From assembly GCF_029784135.1 (NCBI RefSeq), contig NC_073746.1:185013983-185077982 (forward strand): a DNA stretch of 64,000 nucleotides, written 5' to 3'. This DNA comes from Toxorhynchites rutilus septentrionalis. Its lineage: Eukaryota > Arthropoda > Insecta > Diptera > Culicidae. The translations under genes were made by a program, and so were the position numbers. This document shows, piece after piece, positions 1-11,238 of the stretch. Under the pieces are notes generated by a model, which did no database searches, was not told the DNA's origin, and was given only the letters and a program-made list of their open reading frames with translations. How positions within the stretch are numbered: position 1 is the stretch's first letter; each line of letters starts with the position of its first letter.

Positions 1-1962
1 TTCAGAAGTAAACAATCTTCCACGTCTCATTCGCACGGTAGAAGAGCGAGAACCACAGCACAGCAAATGCACAATTTATTGCCCTCGCTTTTTATTTTTC
101 TTTCACTCAGATGTGATGATGCACGATATTTTGCTACGATTGGTTGAGCAATGTCATATTTAAATCGCTGTTTTGTGCTCGTTATAGAGGCCTTAGTTCA
201 GGAAGCATAGGGAAGCACAAAACAGATGTATTCGAAATGGGAACTATTTCACTTTTTATAAACTCTCCATGCTCTAGACAATTCAGTGAATCGTATCAAA
301 CAAATCTTCTCAATTAAGGATTAAGGAGTTGTTCCGATTCGATTGGTATGCAAATCCGTTCGCAGCAAGAGACATATTAAATTTTTATCATAAAAATGCA
401 ACATGTTTTCTGATTTGGGACCCTTGAACATAGACGTAGTCTTACGTTCAAGCATTGAAAATTATGGTCAATAAATGCAAAGCAGATTTGAGAAACGCTA
501 TCTAAAAGCATGTTGTCATTTCTGGTTCCAGATTCAGAATTAAGTTAATGTTTTCAGATAAACATATCGATTCAGATTAGATTAGCTCTTTTTTTCATTA
601 AATGGCGTTCGCAGCAGAAATTGGCCTTCTCAGCATAATATGTTCTAAGTATATTGTCTTTCGCATTTTGAAGGCGAATTTTATTGTATTTTTATGAGCA
701 CTTCACTTTTACCAGTAAAAATAATAGTCGAGTGAACTGTGGCTGAGGATTGGCCCCCGTCTGAATGGTATTAAAACACCGGTATGACCACTCGACCTTT
801 AGATTACAGAATACTGATTACTATTCTATTCTATTAGCGTCTTCAACACATTAGTTGTTAAATATACAAACTTGAGCATTCGTGTGCTGGATCGATAGTA
901 CGAGAATGGTTCTCCGGTGGAAATGAGCCTCTGGACGCTTGAACTTGCAAGTTCACATCGGAAACTCTTTTGGAACAGTAGTTCTGAAGAGAACTGATCA
1001 ATGAACATCTTCTCCTTAATAAATGGTGGAGTGAAACACGTTGCGACGGAAGCGAATCGTGAAAACAGGAAAGTTGAAACTCGTTTGATGTTAAGGTTGT
1101 TTCTATTGGTGTTGTTGCAACATCTTCCATTGTATCGAACAAAACCGTTGCATGTGATATCAGCATTAGGAAAGACTGTTATCGGCCCGGTAACTAGGGC
1201 AAGAGTGAGGCCTAGATTCATATGCTTATAAGCTCGAGTCTGTACGCACTGTTTATCTTACTGCAGCGCTCCTAGTGGTCGGGTCTGGCATGTTTTGACA
1301 GCAGTTTGTTTTGATATTTTCCTCTTTCTGTGTGGAAAAGTTCGTCACGATTCATTTTATTTCAAAGAATTTATACTTGATGGAAGCCGGAAACCGAAAA
1401 TTGCTTTTGGACACATCAATATCAAATCATCAAATTTGGACAATGGTCAGTTTCAAAAATCTCACAGTCGTTGCATGCAGCTTTCTCAAACATTTCCATG
1501 AACGGCATACTATCGATCGGCAGGATCATAGCAAGTTTTGCCACAGCATCCAAGGAGTCAAGAATCCTGGACTGAAAAACCTATTCGATCAGAAAAGACC
1601 AGAAAGTGGAAAGGAATCATTATACGTATTGCTGTGAAATAGACATCAAGAAACTTTTATCTGAACTTAACTGGAAAAATTAACGCATTGTAAAAACTGT
1701 TTGTTAGACCCATACTGAGTAACGATAGGAGTAGAAAGATAATTGCCGAGAGGAGTAAGTCGGGGCATTCTATTATGTCCACTGAATTGTGAGTTAGAGC
1801 AGAACTTAACCATAAAACACAAATGTTCATATTGCTCATATTTTAGTTTTGAAGGGCAATAAAATAAAGCTGTCGAAAATCAGTGACCTGCTTCCGATTA
1901 CTCCCTCGATTACGATTACTGCGAAAGTGACTACAGAAGAAAACTAATCTCTTTCCGATGTT
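1..1962. other. Unassigned flank before the BEL/Pao relic
   Basis: I see no convincing gene in this stretch. Bases 240-450 resemble 25,290-25,450 (shared phrases such as ATCAAACAAATCTT and CCGATTCGATTGGTAT) and hold the near-palindrome GACGTAGTCTTACGTT at 433-448, which recurs elsewhere in the window. Bases from about 1,230 to 1,860 could include remnants of the BEL long terminal repeat and leader, because the gag relic starts just after them, but I find no matching second LTR and cannot draw borders. Reading frames at 826-1,231 exist on both strands and look like chance. Confidence 0.4.
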
Positions 1963-3692
1963 GTGAGTGATAAAGAAGATGAAGGGGCAGTAGGTGGGAG
2001 TATAGAACAGAGAATACCCTCTCCATCCAAAACTCATCCGAGGGCGCCTAGGCATAAGCTCTGTATTTGTGAATCGGTGAAGATGGTGGAACTTCAAAAT
2101 CAGCTTCGAGAATGCCAGCTGGGGTCACAACCCATTCACGAGCAATTGTGTGAATTACAAAATCTTGTGGAATCATTCAAATTGCAAATCGCTACCAGAT
2201 TAGGACCCCCTTCACCGGATGTTAAGTCGGTCGGCAATCCATACCATTCCAAGGATGCCAATTCAAAAGCAGAAGTAATAGGGAATGAGACAGGAAACCC
2301 ACCGTCTCTAGAGAACATTCCTTGAATATAGCGAGGAACATTTCCATCAATCCGTTATTGCAACAACAATACAGAACTGACGCATACAGCGCACCGAGGC
2401 CGCAGAAGAATACCACACTTAATCGACGAAACAATCGCGCATTTAAGCAGATGGAAAACCACGTAGCTCGGCAGCAGCAGAACCTCGCGCCGGAAATTGT
2501 ATCCCTTCAGCCACCAAACGTTCTGACTACAGTATGTGAACGTGATCAGCTTCGAAACTGGGGGGAGCCCCCTCTAGAATCGAAATTCCCGCAGAAGTGT
2601 CACGCAAGAGAAATTGAACGAATATTTCCACCCTCAGTGGAAGTTCCAATCGAAGCCTCGCAAGGTACGCATGGAGAGACATCTCGTCAACCACTCGAAG
2701 TCCATCACCAAGAGTCTGACGGTGAAACAGTTCGAAGAATTCCGAGTCCAGTACAACCGCCAGCCTCAGGATTTATATTGATACGAGAACCAACACCACA
2801 ACAATTGGCAGCTAGACAAGCTCTCCCACGTGAATTGCCTACATTTTCTGAGAATCCAGCGGATTGGCCAGTATTCATCAGTAACTACAAGTACACTACC
2901 GAAGCATTTGGTTACAGTGACGGCGATAACATGATTCGCCTTCAGCGCTGCCTTAAGGGTGCTGCATGGGAGTCATTGCGGAGCAGATTGATTTTACCAG
3001 CGTCAGTTCCACAAGTAATCGAAGCGCTGAGAATGCGTTATGGCCGTGCCGAATTGCTAATCGAATCTCTTATCGATAAAACCAAGTCAGCACCATCGCC
3101 ATGATCGGCTGGAAACGCTAATCGAATTTGGAATGATGGTCCAAGCTCTCTACGATCATATCATAGCTGCAGAACTTCCGGAATATTTGGCGAATCCAAC
3201 GTTGTTAAAATACTTAGTCACTATGCTTCCGACTGATTACAAAATGCAGTGGGCGGGTTACCGCAGACATCAGGATGTTGTGAACTTAAAACGTATGGCG
3301 ATTTCATGGAGGAGATTGTACACAATGCTTGTAGTGTTTCATCGATGCAAATTCACGAGCCAGCCACTAAGTTAGACCGTTCAAAGATTCATGATAGGCA
3401 CCTAGTGCATTCCGAGATTGCAGGAAATGACCCGGTAAACGAGTGCAGTCCTGCTACTTCAGAAGACGAAACCACGAAACCAACCAAATGTGTTATATGC
3501 CAAAGGGAAGGTCACCGTGTAAAAGATTGCAAAGTTTTTCTGGCACTTTCAGTTACCGAACATTGGAAAAAGCTTCAAGATCTAAAATTGTGCCGAACAT
3601 GTCTCTTCCGACATGGCCGTAATATTCGATGGTGCGAAGTTGATGGGTGCCAAGCACGCCATCATCGTCTCCTCCGTTCATTTACGAACTAG
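1963..3692 (+). pseudogene. BEL/Pao retrotransposon Gag relic
   Basis: Gag packages retrotransposon RNA into virus-like particles in the cytoplasm. Successive frames give an acidic, glutamine-rich N-terminus with a coiled-coil-like stretch, then the BEL Gag core (DUF1759-like) with the phrase LPTFSENPADWPVFISNY near 2,845 and the segment around HIIAAELPEYLANPTLL near 3,150. A CCHC knuckle follows (CVICQREGHRVKDC, near 3,490), then a second Cys/His cluster (CRTCLFRHGR, CEVDGCQARHH). Frame changes near 2,320, 3,100 and 3,300 break the protein, so it is not functional. It continues downstream into protease and pol relics of the same element. The family call follows from the order and wording of these motifs. 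Confidence 0.82.
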
Positions 3693-3740
3693 AGAGACAA
3701 CAATGCTTGGAAAGCCTAACAACGGGCAACACCACATCCC

Positions 3741-3900
3741 AAAATCCATTACACTTTTCCTATTTTTCCGCATTTTACCTGTAACCCTACATTGTGGAAG
3801 CCTGTTTAAGTTTTGCGTTTTTATTAGACGAAGGTTCGAAAAGTTTGACGACTGAATCGGGAATTACAGAATGAGTTTAATCCCTCTGTCTGAAGTAGAC
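3741..3900 (+). pseudogene. BEL/Pao aspartic protease relic
   Basis: Just after the Gag knuckles two overlapping frames recall the retropepsin start of BEL elements: FRILPVTLHCGSLFKF at about 3,765, then a shifted frame that reads roughly F-LDEGS and L-T-E in the place of the D-x-G-S active site. The frame change inside the domain and the absence of downstream protease motifs mean it is dead. Its position between Gag and pol is the main support. Confidence 0.5.
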
Positions 3901-4059
3901 AGTAATGTTAACCGTGAAGAACCGAACTCCGAATGTGTTAAATTCGAAATCTTCGACGCAGAAAAAAGTAAACTGTGCAAGATGAGAAATGTTGGTATCA
4001 TTGAATCGTTGATTTTGCCAATGCAGAAAGCATCGATAGAAAACTGATCAAGTGTCACC

Positions 4060-4540
4060 AGCATCTAAAGGGCCTGATGATTAGAATTATTGGAACGCTT
4101 TCCGTAGCTTTTAATAGGAGTAGACAACTTACGGTTGATCGTTCCACTCAAGTTTCAGGAAGGAGCAGAAGGAAGTCCGACTGCGATAAAAACACGGCTA
4201 TGCTGGTGTATATAGGTCAGAAAACACAGAATATTAACCACGATATTACCACGTTTGCGAATAAGGAGGAGAGTCGGAGTTCACCATGGCAATCAAGAAA
4301 TATTTTTCATTCGAAGAAACTGGCGTCAAATCAGTTACCAGCGTAGCGTCAGAGGCGTGAAGGATCGGTACGAATCGGGACTATTGTGGAAGTTTGACAA
4401 ATTCAAGTTTCTTGAATGTTACCCGATGACATATAAACTGCTACAAAGTTTGGAGAGATTCGAGAATACTTACTCACTTTAACGAAGACAACCAAGTGGT
4501 TTAGTTCAGTAAAAAACCTGGAAAATTGAGAGCTTGTTCT
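4060..4540 (+). pseudogene. BEL/Pao pol relic, pre-RT region to start of RT
   Basis: Several frames together give the linker and RT start of BEL Pol: a YHVCE phrase near 4,247, then AIKKYFSFEETG (near 4,290), DRYESGLLWKFDKFKF (near 4,365) and a KKPGKLR phrase near 4,515 where BEL RTs have NPKKPGKxR. At least two in-frame stops and one frameshift are present. Homology stops at about 4,540, where a mariner relic begins. The part from 4,239 onward belongs to the first copy of the 2,913-bp tandem unit, so the left breakpoint of that unit lies inside this domain. Confidence 0.72.
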
Positions 4541-4542
4541 AA

Positions 4543-5087
4543 TTGTTGAAGACTCAAGACGTAACGGATGGACGCGTATTAGAATCAGCCAAGGATCGAA
4601 AGGATCGATCGACCAAGCGATTGTTCAAACCACCAACTGATGATCCGACAAGGTATTTGCGACTGCGGAAAAAAATCCCAGGTTTACGTGACAAACACAA
4701 TGGATTACGATCTATACAAACTATACAAAAGGAGTGCATAAAAAAACGTATTCTTCGGTATATTAAAGCTCACAATGGACCTGTAATGTTTTGGCCTGAT
4801 TTTGAAAGCCGCCACTACGGGGGAGAAATACTACAATGGTATCGAGACATCGAGATGGATTTCTTCGAAAAAGACGTCAATCCACCCAACCCTCTTCTAT
4901 TCTGTCTAAACAAGGAATATTGGACAATTGTTACCAAGAAGTTGAAGAGAAGTGGAAATATGCTTGGGGTGCGATGAAGTGATGATAAAACGAAATGGTC
5001 GCTTAAGTTAGTCAACAGAGTGTCCAAAATATGATGAGTGATGTTCGAAGAAAAGTTCGAGATTTCATCAAAACCAAATCGGGATGA
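4543..5087 (+). pseudogene. ITmD37E-type mariner transposase relic (unit 1)
   Basis: Tc1/mariner-superfamily transposases cut and paste DNA with a DDE triad in an RNase H fold. The frame at 4,543-4,977 carries KECIKKRIL, then AHNGPVMFWPDFESRHYGG with the second catalytic Asp, and NPPN and EYW phrases typical of the mosquito ITmD37E group. The place of the third catalytic residue reads NKEYW where the family has IEKYW, so Glu is replaced by Lys. After 4,960 another frame continues the C-terminus (EVEEKWKYAWGAMK, RRKVRDFIKTKSG) to a stop at 5,087. The N-terminal DNA-binding half is missing and the first 55 or so residues are not recognisable. Inactive. Confidence 0.75.
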
Positions 5088-5398
5088 CTTTTTTCTCTAT
5101 TTTTATTTTTAAGTCCAATAAGTGACATTGATTTTGAGTATTGACCATTTTAATTTCATTAATATGCCTCCGAGATAGTTTCGTTTTTTTGCGCTCAAAT
5201 ATTAAATGGCTCAAGCTGTATGCTTTTAACGTTCATATTAATGGGTTGAGGGATTCTTTTTTGTTTCGAGGTTCTAAATCCAAACATAGACGTTATAAAA
5301 CGTCAGACGATAAACTTATATATTAGCTCTTATATATCTCTTATATTATATCAGTGTACGAAAAAAAAAAGATTTTTCCCGTTATATACTCATACAAA

Positions 5399-7151
5399 AA
5401 TCGCGTGTTATCATCCTGGGGAAGCCAAAACCCATCACAAACCAGGAGACACAAAAAGCAACCTCCAGGTCGTCGCAAAATATCGGCCGGAAGAATAAAG
5501 ATACTCAGTGTGTCAAACTAACCACACTTTCCGATGATTTGTTGGCTAACATCGTTGATGATAGTTTGCTTCACCAACAATACAACCTGCGACGCAACCA
5601 CCCGACAGTATCTCAGGTTAGACATCAACAAGATAATTCGTCGACGACAACGCAGCCTCATGCTACAATGGATCTATTCGAAACATCTACGGCAATGTTA
5701 AACGTCCCGACTAAAAACAGTTTTCATTTGTTAAACGACATGGATGAAGCTGATACTGAAAATCTACACACACAAACGCAATCTTCTTCTAAAGTAAGAG
5801 TTCCACCAATTCATATCATTGGCCTCCCGATGAAAGACATCTTCCAGAAACTAAGCGAGGCGGGTATCCCTTCTGATGAAAGCTGCCCCTACGTGTTGAA
5901 GCAAAAAATCAGTACAATTTCTGACGAAATCGAAGAATGCTTTCGCCAAAGCAGTTTCCACCCTGAAAGCTGCTAACGTGCAATATTATACCCATGATAC
6001 TTCGGAAAATGTGTGTACAAAATTCGTGTTATCTGGACTATCAAATACTGCGATTCCTGACCTGAAAGCCGATCTTGAAGTCAATAACATTCACCCTGGA
6101 GACATCAAGGTGCTATCTACTTCGAAATCTACGCTGGACCAGCAAGCTCTCTATCTTCTTTACTTTGCCCGAGGAAACACAAAGCTACAGGACCTAAAGA
6201 AAACTAAAGCCTTATTCAACATTGCTGTGACGTGGAGGTTTTTTGTCAGAAGACCCGATGATGTAGCGCAATGCCACCGTTGTCAAGCTTTTGGTCACGG
6301 TTCGAGTAATTGCAATATTCCTCCTGTGTGTGAAATGTGGGGGCAAGCATCTTACCAATATATGCCCATTGCCGAAAAAAGCACAATTGAACGACGATAA
6401 CAACAATAAATCACAAATCAAATGTGCAAATTGCGGTGCTAATCATACGGCCAACTTCCGAAATTGTCCTGCAAGAAAAACTTACCTTCAAGAGCTACAG
6501 AAGAGGAAAAAGCAACCTGGTGCAGCATTACCACGTGTGACGAATACTTCATTTCCAAGACTCACAGGTGATGAAGCGCCTCCATCAACCCGGGTGACCC
6601 AGCAATCATCAAATCAGAAGTCCTACGCGCAAGTTTTATTCACCGCCAGAGACGGTGCACCCGCTCTCGTCGACGAATCTACCAGTGACAACCTGTTCAC
6701 TATCTCCAAATTCCTCTGTCTCGCGAGGGACATGTTTATTCGCCTTAGTGGATGCCACTCCAGGCAACAGCAATTTCTGGCTTCTTCAGAGCTGATGATG
6801 AAGTACCTGTACCATGTATAATACCGATCGTCTCAACATAGTGACCTGCCGTTCCAGGTCAATCCTGCAGAAACGAGTTGAGTTCTTCGATTTTCTCTGT
6901 AAACACAACATCGACGTCGCTACAGTTACTGAAACTTGGCTAAAACCGAATAATGCTTTCTACCACCCTAACTACAATTGCGTCCGAGCGGATAGAAGAA
7001 GCTGTGACAATGAAAGAGGAGGTGGGGTTTTCATTGATATCAGGAAAGAGATAAAATTCACTCAAGTAAATATTAACACGAGTGCTATCGAATCGGTTGG
7101 TGTCCAAATCCATGCTGATACTCAACCCATTTACATTGTTGCCGTTCATTT
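5399..7151 (+). mobile_element. Jockey LINE, 5' part only (unit 1)
   Basis: Contains ORF1 and the first 110 or so codons of ORF2, cut off inside the endonuclease by the tandem junction. ORF1 is a Gag-like protein with three CCHC knuckles (CHRCQAFGHGSSNC; CVKCGGKHLTNIC; CANCGANHTANFRNC) read in two frames. Frameshifts near 5,965 and 6,335 break ORF1, as in the other copies. It cannot retrotranspose, having no reverse transcriptase. Confidence 0.85.
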
Positions 7152-7395
7152 CACGATATTACCACGTTTGCGAATAAGGAGGAGAGTCGGAGTTCACCAT
7201 GGCAATCAAGAAATATTTTTCATTCGAAGAAACTGGCGTCAAATCAGTTACCAGCGTAGCGTCAGAGGCGTGAAGGATCGGTACGAATCGGGACTATTGT
7301 GGAAGTTTGACAAATTCAAGTTTCTTGAATGTTACCCGATGACATATAAACTGCTACAAAGTTTGGAGAGATTCGAGAATACTTACTCACTTTAA
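6814..7395 (+). pseudogene. Chimeric reading frame, LINE endonuclease fused to BEL pol (1)
   Basis: A 193-codon open frame starts at the Jockey ORF2 start (MYNTDRLNIVTC), runs through the endonuclease motif ETWLKPN to AVHF, crosses the tandem junction at 7,151/7,152 and ends in the BEL pre-RT phrase LLWKFDKFKF. It is a by-product of the duplication. Nothing suggests that it is translated or has a function. Confidence 0.7.
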
Positions 7396-7453
7396 CGAAG
7401 ACAACCAAGTGGTTTAGTTCAGTAAAAAACCTGGAAAATTGAGAGCTTGTTCT
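7152..7453 (+). pseudogene. BEL/Pao pol fragment at start of unit 2
   Basis: Repeats 4,239-4,540: AIKKYFSFEETG, DRYESGLLWKFDKFKF and KKPGKLR phrases in several frames. It is detached from the rest of the BEL element and sits between LINE and mariner sequence. Confidence 0.75.
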
Positions 7454-7455
7454 AA

Positions 7456-8000
7456 TTGTTGAAGACTCAAGACGTAACGGATGGACGCGTATTAGAATCA
7501 GCCAAGGATCGAAAGGATCGATCGACCAAGCGATTGTTCAAACCACCAACTGATGATCCGACAAGGTATTTGCGACTGCGGAAAAAAATCCCAGGTTTAC
7601 GTGACAAACACAATGGATTACGATCTATACAAACTATACAAAAGGAGTGCATAAAAAAACGTATTCTTCGGTATATTAAAGCTCACAATGGACCTGTAAT
7701 GTTTTGGCCTGATTTTGAAAGCCGCCACTACGGGGGAGAAATACTACAATGGTATCGAGACATCGAGATGGATTTCTTCGAAAAAGACGTCAATCCACCC
7801 AACCCTCTTCTATTCTGTCTAAACAAGGAATATTGGACAATTGTTACCAAGAAGTTGAAGAGAAGTGGAAATATGCTTGGGGTGCGATGAAGTGATGATA
7901 AAACGAAATGGTCGCTTAAGTTAGTCAACAGAGTGTCCAAAATATGATGAGTGATGTTCGAAGAAAAGTTCGAGATTTCATCAAAACCAAATCGGGATGA
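7456..8000 (+). pseudogene. ITmD37E-type mariner transposase relic (unit 2)
   Basis: Identical in translation to the relic in unit 1, lying 2,913 bp downstream as part of the tandem unit. It carries the same loss of the third catalytic Glu and the same C-terminal frameshift, so the damage predates the triplication. Confidence 0.75.
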
Positions 8001-8311
8001 CTTTTTTCTCTATTTTTATTTTTAAGTCCAATAAGTGACATTGATTTTGAGTATTGACCATTTTAATTTCATTAATATGCCTCCGAGATAGTTTCGTTTT
8101 TTTGCGCTCAAATATTAAATGGCTCAAGCTGTATGCTTTTAACGTTCATATTAATGGGTTGAGGGATTCTTTTTTGTTTCGAGGTTCTAAATCCAAACAT
8201 AGACGTTATAAAACGTCAGACGATAAACTTATATATTAGCTCTTATATATCTCTTATATTATATCAGTGTACGAAAAAAAAAAGATTTTTCCCGTTATAT
8301 ACTCATACAAA

Positions 8312-10064
8312 AATCGCGTGTTATCATCCTGGGGAAGCCAAAACCCATCACAAACCAGGAGACACAAAAAGCAACCTCCAGGTCGTCGCAAAATATCGGC
8401 CGGAAGAATAAAGATACTCAGTGTGTCAAACTAACCACACTTTCCGATGATTTGTTGGCTAACATCGTTGATGATAGTTTGCTTCACCAACAATACAACC
8501 TGCGACGCAACCACCCGACAGTATCTCAGGTTAGACATCAACAAGATAATTCGTCGACGACAACGCAGCCTCATGCTACAATGGATCTATTCGAAACATC
8601 TACGGCAATGTTAAACGTCCCGACTAAAAACAGTTTTCATTTGTTAAACGACATGGATGAAGCTGATACTGAAAATCTACACACACAAACGCAATCTTCT
8701 TCTAAAGTAAGAGTTCCACCAATTCATATCATTGGCCTCCCGATGAAAGACATCTTCCAGAAACTAAGCGAGGCGGGTATCCCTTCTGATGAAAGCTGCC
8801 CCTACGTGTTGAAGCAAAAAATCAGTACAATTTCTGACGAAATCGAAGAATGCTTTCGCCAAAGCAGTTTCCACCCTGAAAGCTGCTAACGTGCAATATT
8901 ATACCCATGATACTTCGGAAAATGTGTGTACAAAATTCGTGTTATCTGGACTATCAAATACTGCGATTCCTGACCTGAAAGCCGATCTTGAAGTCAATAA
9001 CATTCACCCTGGAGACATCAAGGTGCTATCTACTTCGAAATCTACGCTGGACCAGCAAGCTCTCTATCTTCTTTACTTTGCCCGAGGAAACACAAAGCTA
9101 CAGGACCTAAAGAAAACTAAAGCCTTATTCAACATTGCTGTGACGTGGAGGTTTTTTGTCAGAAGACCCGATGATGTAGCGCAATGCCACCGTTGTCAAG
9201 CTTTTGGTCACGGTTCGAGTAATTGCAATATTCCTCCTGTGTGTGAAATGTGGGGGCAAGCATCTTACCAATATATGCCCATTGCCGAAAAAAGCACAAT
9301 TGAACGACGATAACAACAATAAATCACAAATCAAATGTGCAAATTGCGGTGCTAATCATACGGCCAACTTCCGAAATTGTCCTGCAAGAAAAACTTACCT
9401 TCAAGAGCTACAGAAGAGGAAAAAGCAACCTGGTGCAGCATTACCACGTGTGACGAATACTTCATTTCCAAGACTCACAGGTGATGAAGCGCCTCCATCA
9501 ACCCGGGTGACCCAGCAATCATCAAATCAGAAGTCCTACGCGCAAGTTTTATTCACCGCCAGAGACGGTGCACCCGCTCTCGTCGACGAATCTACCAGTG
9601 ACAACCTGTTCACTATCTCCAAATTCCTCTGTCTCGCGAGGGACATGTTTATTCGCCTTAGTGGATGCCACTCCAGGCAACAGCAATTTCTGGCTTCTTC
9701 AGAGCTGATGATGAAGTACCTGTACCATGTATAATACCGATCGTCTCAACATAGTGACCTGCCGTTCCAGGTCAATCCTGCAGAAACGAGTTGAGTTCTT
9801 CGATTTTCTCTGTAAACACAACATCGACGTCGCTACAGTTACTGAAACTTGGCTAAAACCGAATAATGCTTTCTACCACCCTAACTACAATTGCGTCCGA
9901 GCGGATAGAAGAAGCTGTGACAATGAAAGAGGAGGTGGGGTTTTCATTGATATCAGGAAAGAGATAAAATTCACTCAAGTAAATATTAACACGAGTGCTA
10001 TCGAATCGGTTGGTGTCCAAATCCATGCTGATACTCAACCCATTTACATTGTTGCCGTTCATTT
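8312..10064 (+). mobile_element. Jockey LINE, 5' part only (unit 2)
   Basis: Same content and same breaks as the unit 1 fragment. The right edge is again the LINE-BEL fusion of the tandem array, not a LINE end. Confidence 0.85.
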
Positions 10065-10308
10065 CACGATATTACCACGTTTGCGAATAAGGAGGAGAGT
10101 CGGAGTTCACCATGGCAATCAAGAAATATTTTTCATTCGAAGAAACTGGCGTCAAATCAGTTACCAGCGTAGCGTCAGAGGCGTGAAGGATCGGTACGAA
10201 TCGGGACTATTGTGGAAGTTTGACAAATTCAAGTTTCTTGAATGTTACCCGATGACATATAAACTGCTACAAAGTTTGGAGAGATTCGAGAATACTTACT
10301 CACTTTAA
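9727..10308 (+). pseudogene. Chimeric reading frame, LINE endonuclease fused to BEL pol (2)
   Basis: Exact second occurrence of the fused frame, created at the junction of units 2 and 3 (10,064/10,065). Unit 3 does not make it, because there the LINE continues normally. Confidence 0.7.
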
Positions 10309-10366
10309 CGAAGACAACCAAGTGGTTTAGTTCAGTAAAAAACCTGGAAAATTGAGAGCTTGTTCT
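10065..10366 (+). pseudogene. BEL/Pao pol fragment at start of unit 3
   Basis: Third copy of the same BEL pol fragment, identical in translation to the one in unit 2. Confidence 0.75.
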
Positions 10367-10368
10367 AA

Positions 10369-10913
10369 TTGTTGAAGACTCAAGACGTAACGGATGGACG
10401 CGTATTAGAATCAGCCAAGGATCGAAAGGATCGATCGACCAAGCGATTGTTCAAACCACCAACTGATGATCCGACAAGGTATTTGCGACTGCGGAAAAAA
10501 ATCCCAGGTTTACGTGACAAACACAATGGATTACGATCTATACAAACTATACAAAAGGAGTGCATAAAAAAACGTATTCTTCGGTATATTAAAGCTCACA
10601 ATGGACCTGTAATGTTTTGGCCTGATTTTGAAAGCCGCCACTACGGGGGAGAAATACTACAATGGTATCGAGACATCGAGATGGATTTCTTCGAAAAAGA
10701 CGTCAATCCACCCAACCCTCTTCTATTCTGTCTAAACAAGGAATATTGGACAATTGTTACCAAGAAGTTGAAGAGAAGTGGAAATATGCTTGGGGTGCGA
10801 TGAAGTGATGATAAAACGAAATGGTCGCTTAAGTTAGTCAACAGAGTGTCCAAAATATGATGAGTGATGTTCGAAGAAAAGTTCGAGATTTCATCAAAAC
10901 CAAATCGGGATGA
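10369..10913 (+). pseudogene. ITmD37E-type mariner transposase relic (unit 3)
   Basis: Third copy, 5,826 bp downstream of the first and identical in translation. It precedes the most complete copy of the Jockey LINE. Confidence 0.75.
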
Positions 10914-11238
10914 CTTTTTTCTCTATTTTTATTTTTAAGTCCAATAAGTGACATTGATTTTGAGTATTGACCATTTTAATTTCATTAATATGCCTCCGAG
11001 ATAGTTTCGTTTTTTTGCGCTCAAATATTAAATGGCTCAAGCTGTATGCTTTTAACGTTCATATTAATGGGTTGAGGGATTCTTTTTTGTTTCGAGGTTC
11101 TAAATCCAAACATAGACGTTATAAAACGTCAGACGATAAACTTATATATTAGCTCTTATATATCTCTTATATTATATCAGTGTACGAAAAAAAAAAGATT
11201 TTTCCCGTTATATACTCATACAAAAATCGCGTGTTATC

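Larger units (their letters stand above)
4239..7151. repeat. 2,913-bp tandem unit, copy 1
   Basis: The sequence from CACGATATTACCACG at 4,239 recurs at 7,152 and again at 10,065, exactly 2,913 bp apart each time. The unit contains, in order, a BEL pol piece, an ITmD37E-type transposase relic, and the 5' end, ORF1 and start of ORF2 of a Jockey LINE. All translated frames of copies 1 and 2 agree. The base before 4,239 (C) differs from that before 7,152 (T), which fixes the left border. Confidence 0.95.
7152..10064. repeat. 2,913-bp tandem unit, copy 2
   Basis: Head-to-tail repeat of copy 1 with the same length and no difference that I noticed. Its left junction fuses LINE endonuclease sequence (ending TTCATTT) to BEL pol sequence (starting CACGATATT). 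Nothing separates it from copy 1 or copy 3, so this is a direct tandem array and not dispersed insertion. Confidence 0.95.

Noticed and set aside
826..1231. Overlapping open frames on both strands near 1 kb
   Set aside because: No motif, no splice signals and near-equal openness on both strands; most likely chance.
1230..1860. Complete 5' LTR of the BEL element
   Set aside because: No second LTR copy is present for comparison, and I found no clear TG...CA borders or primer binding site.
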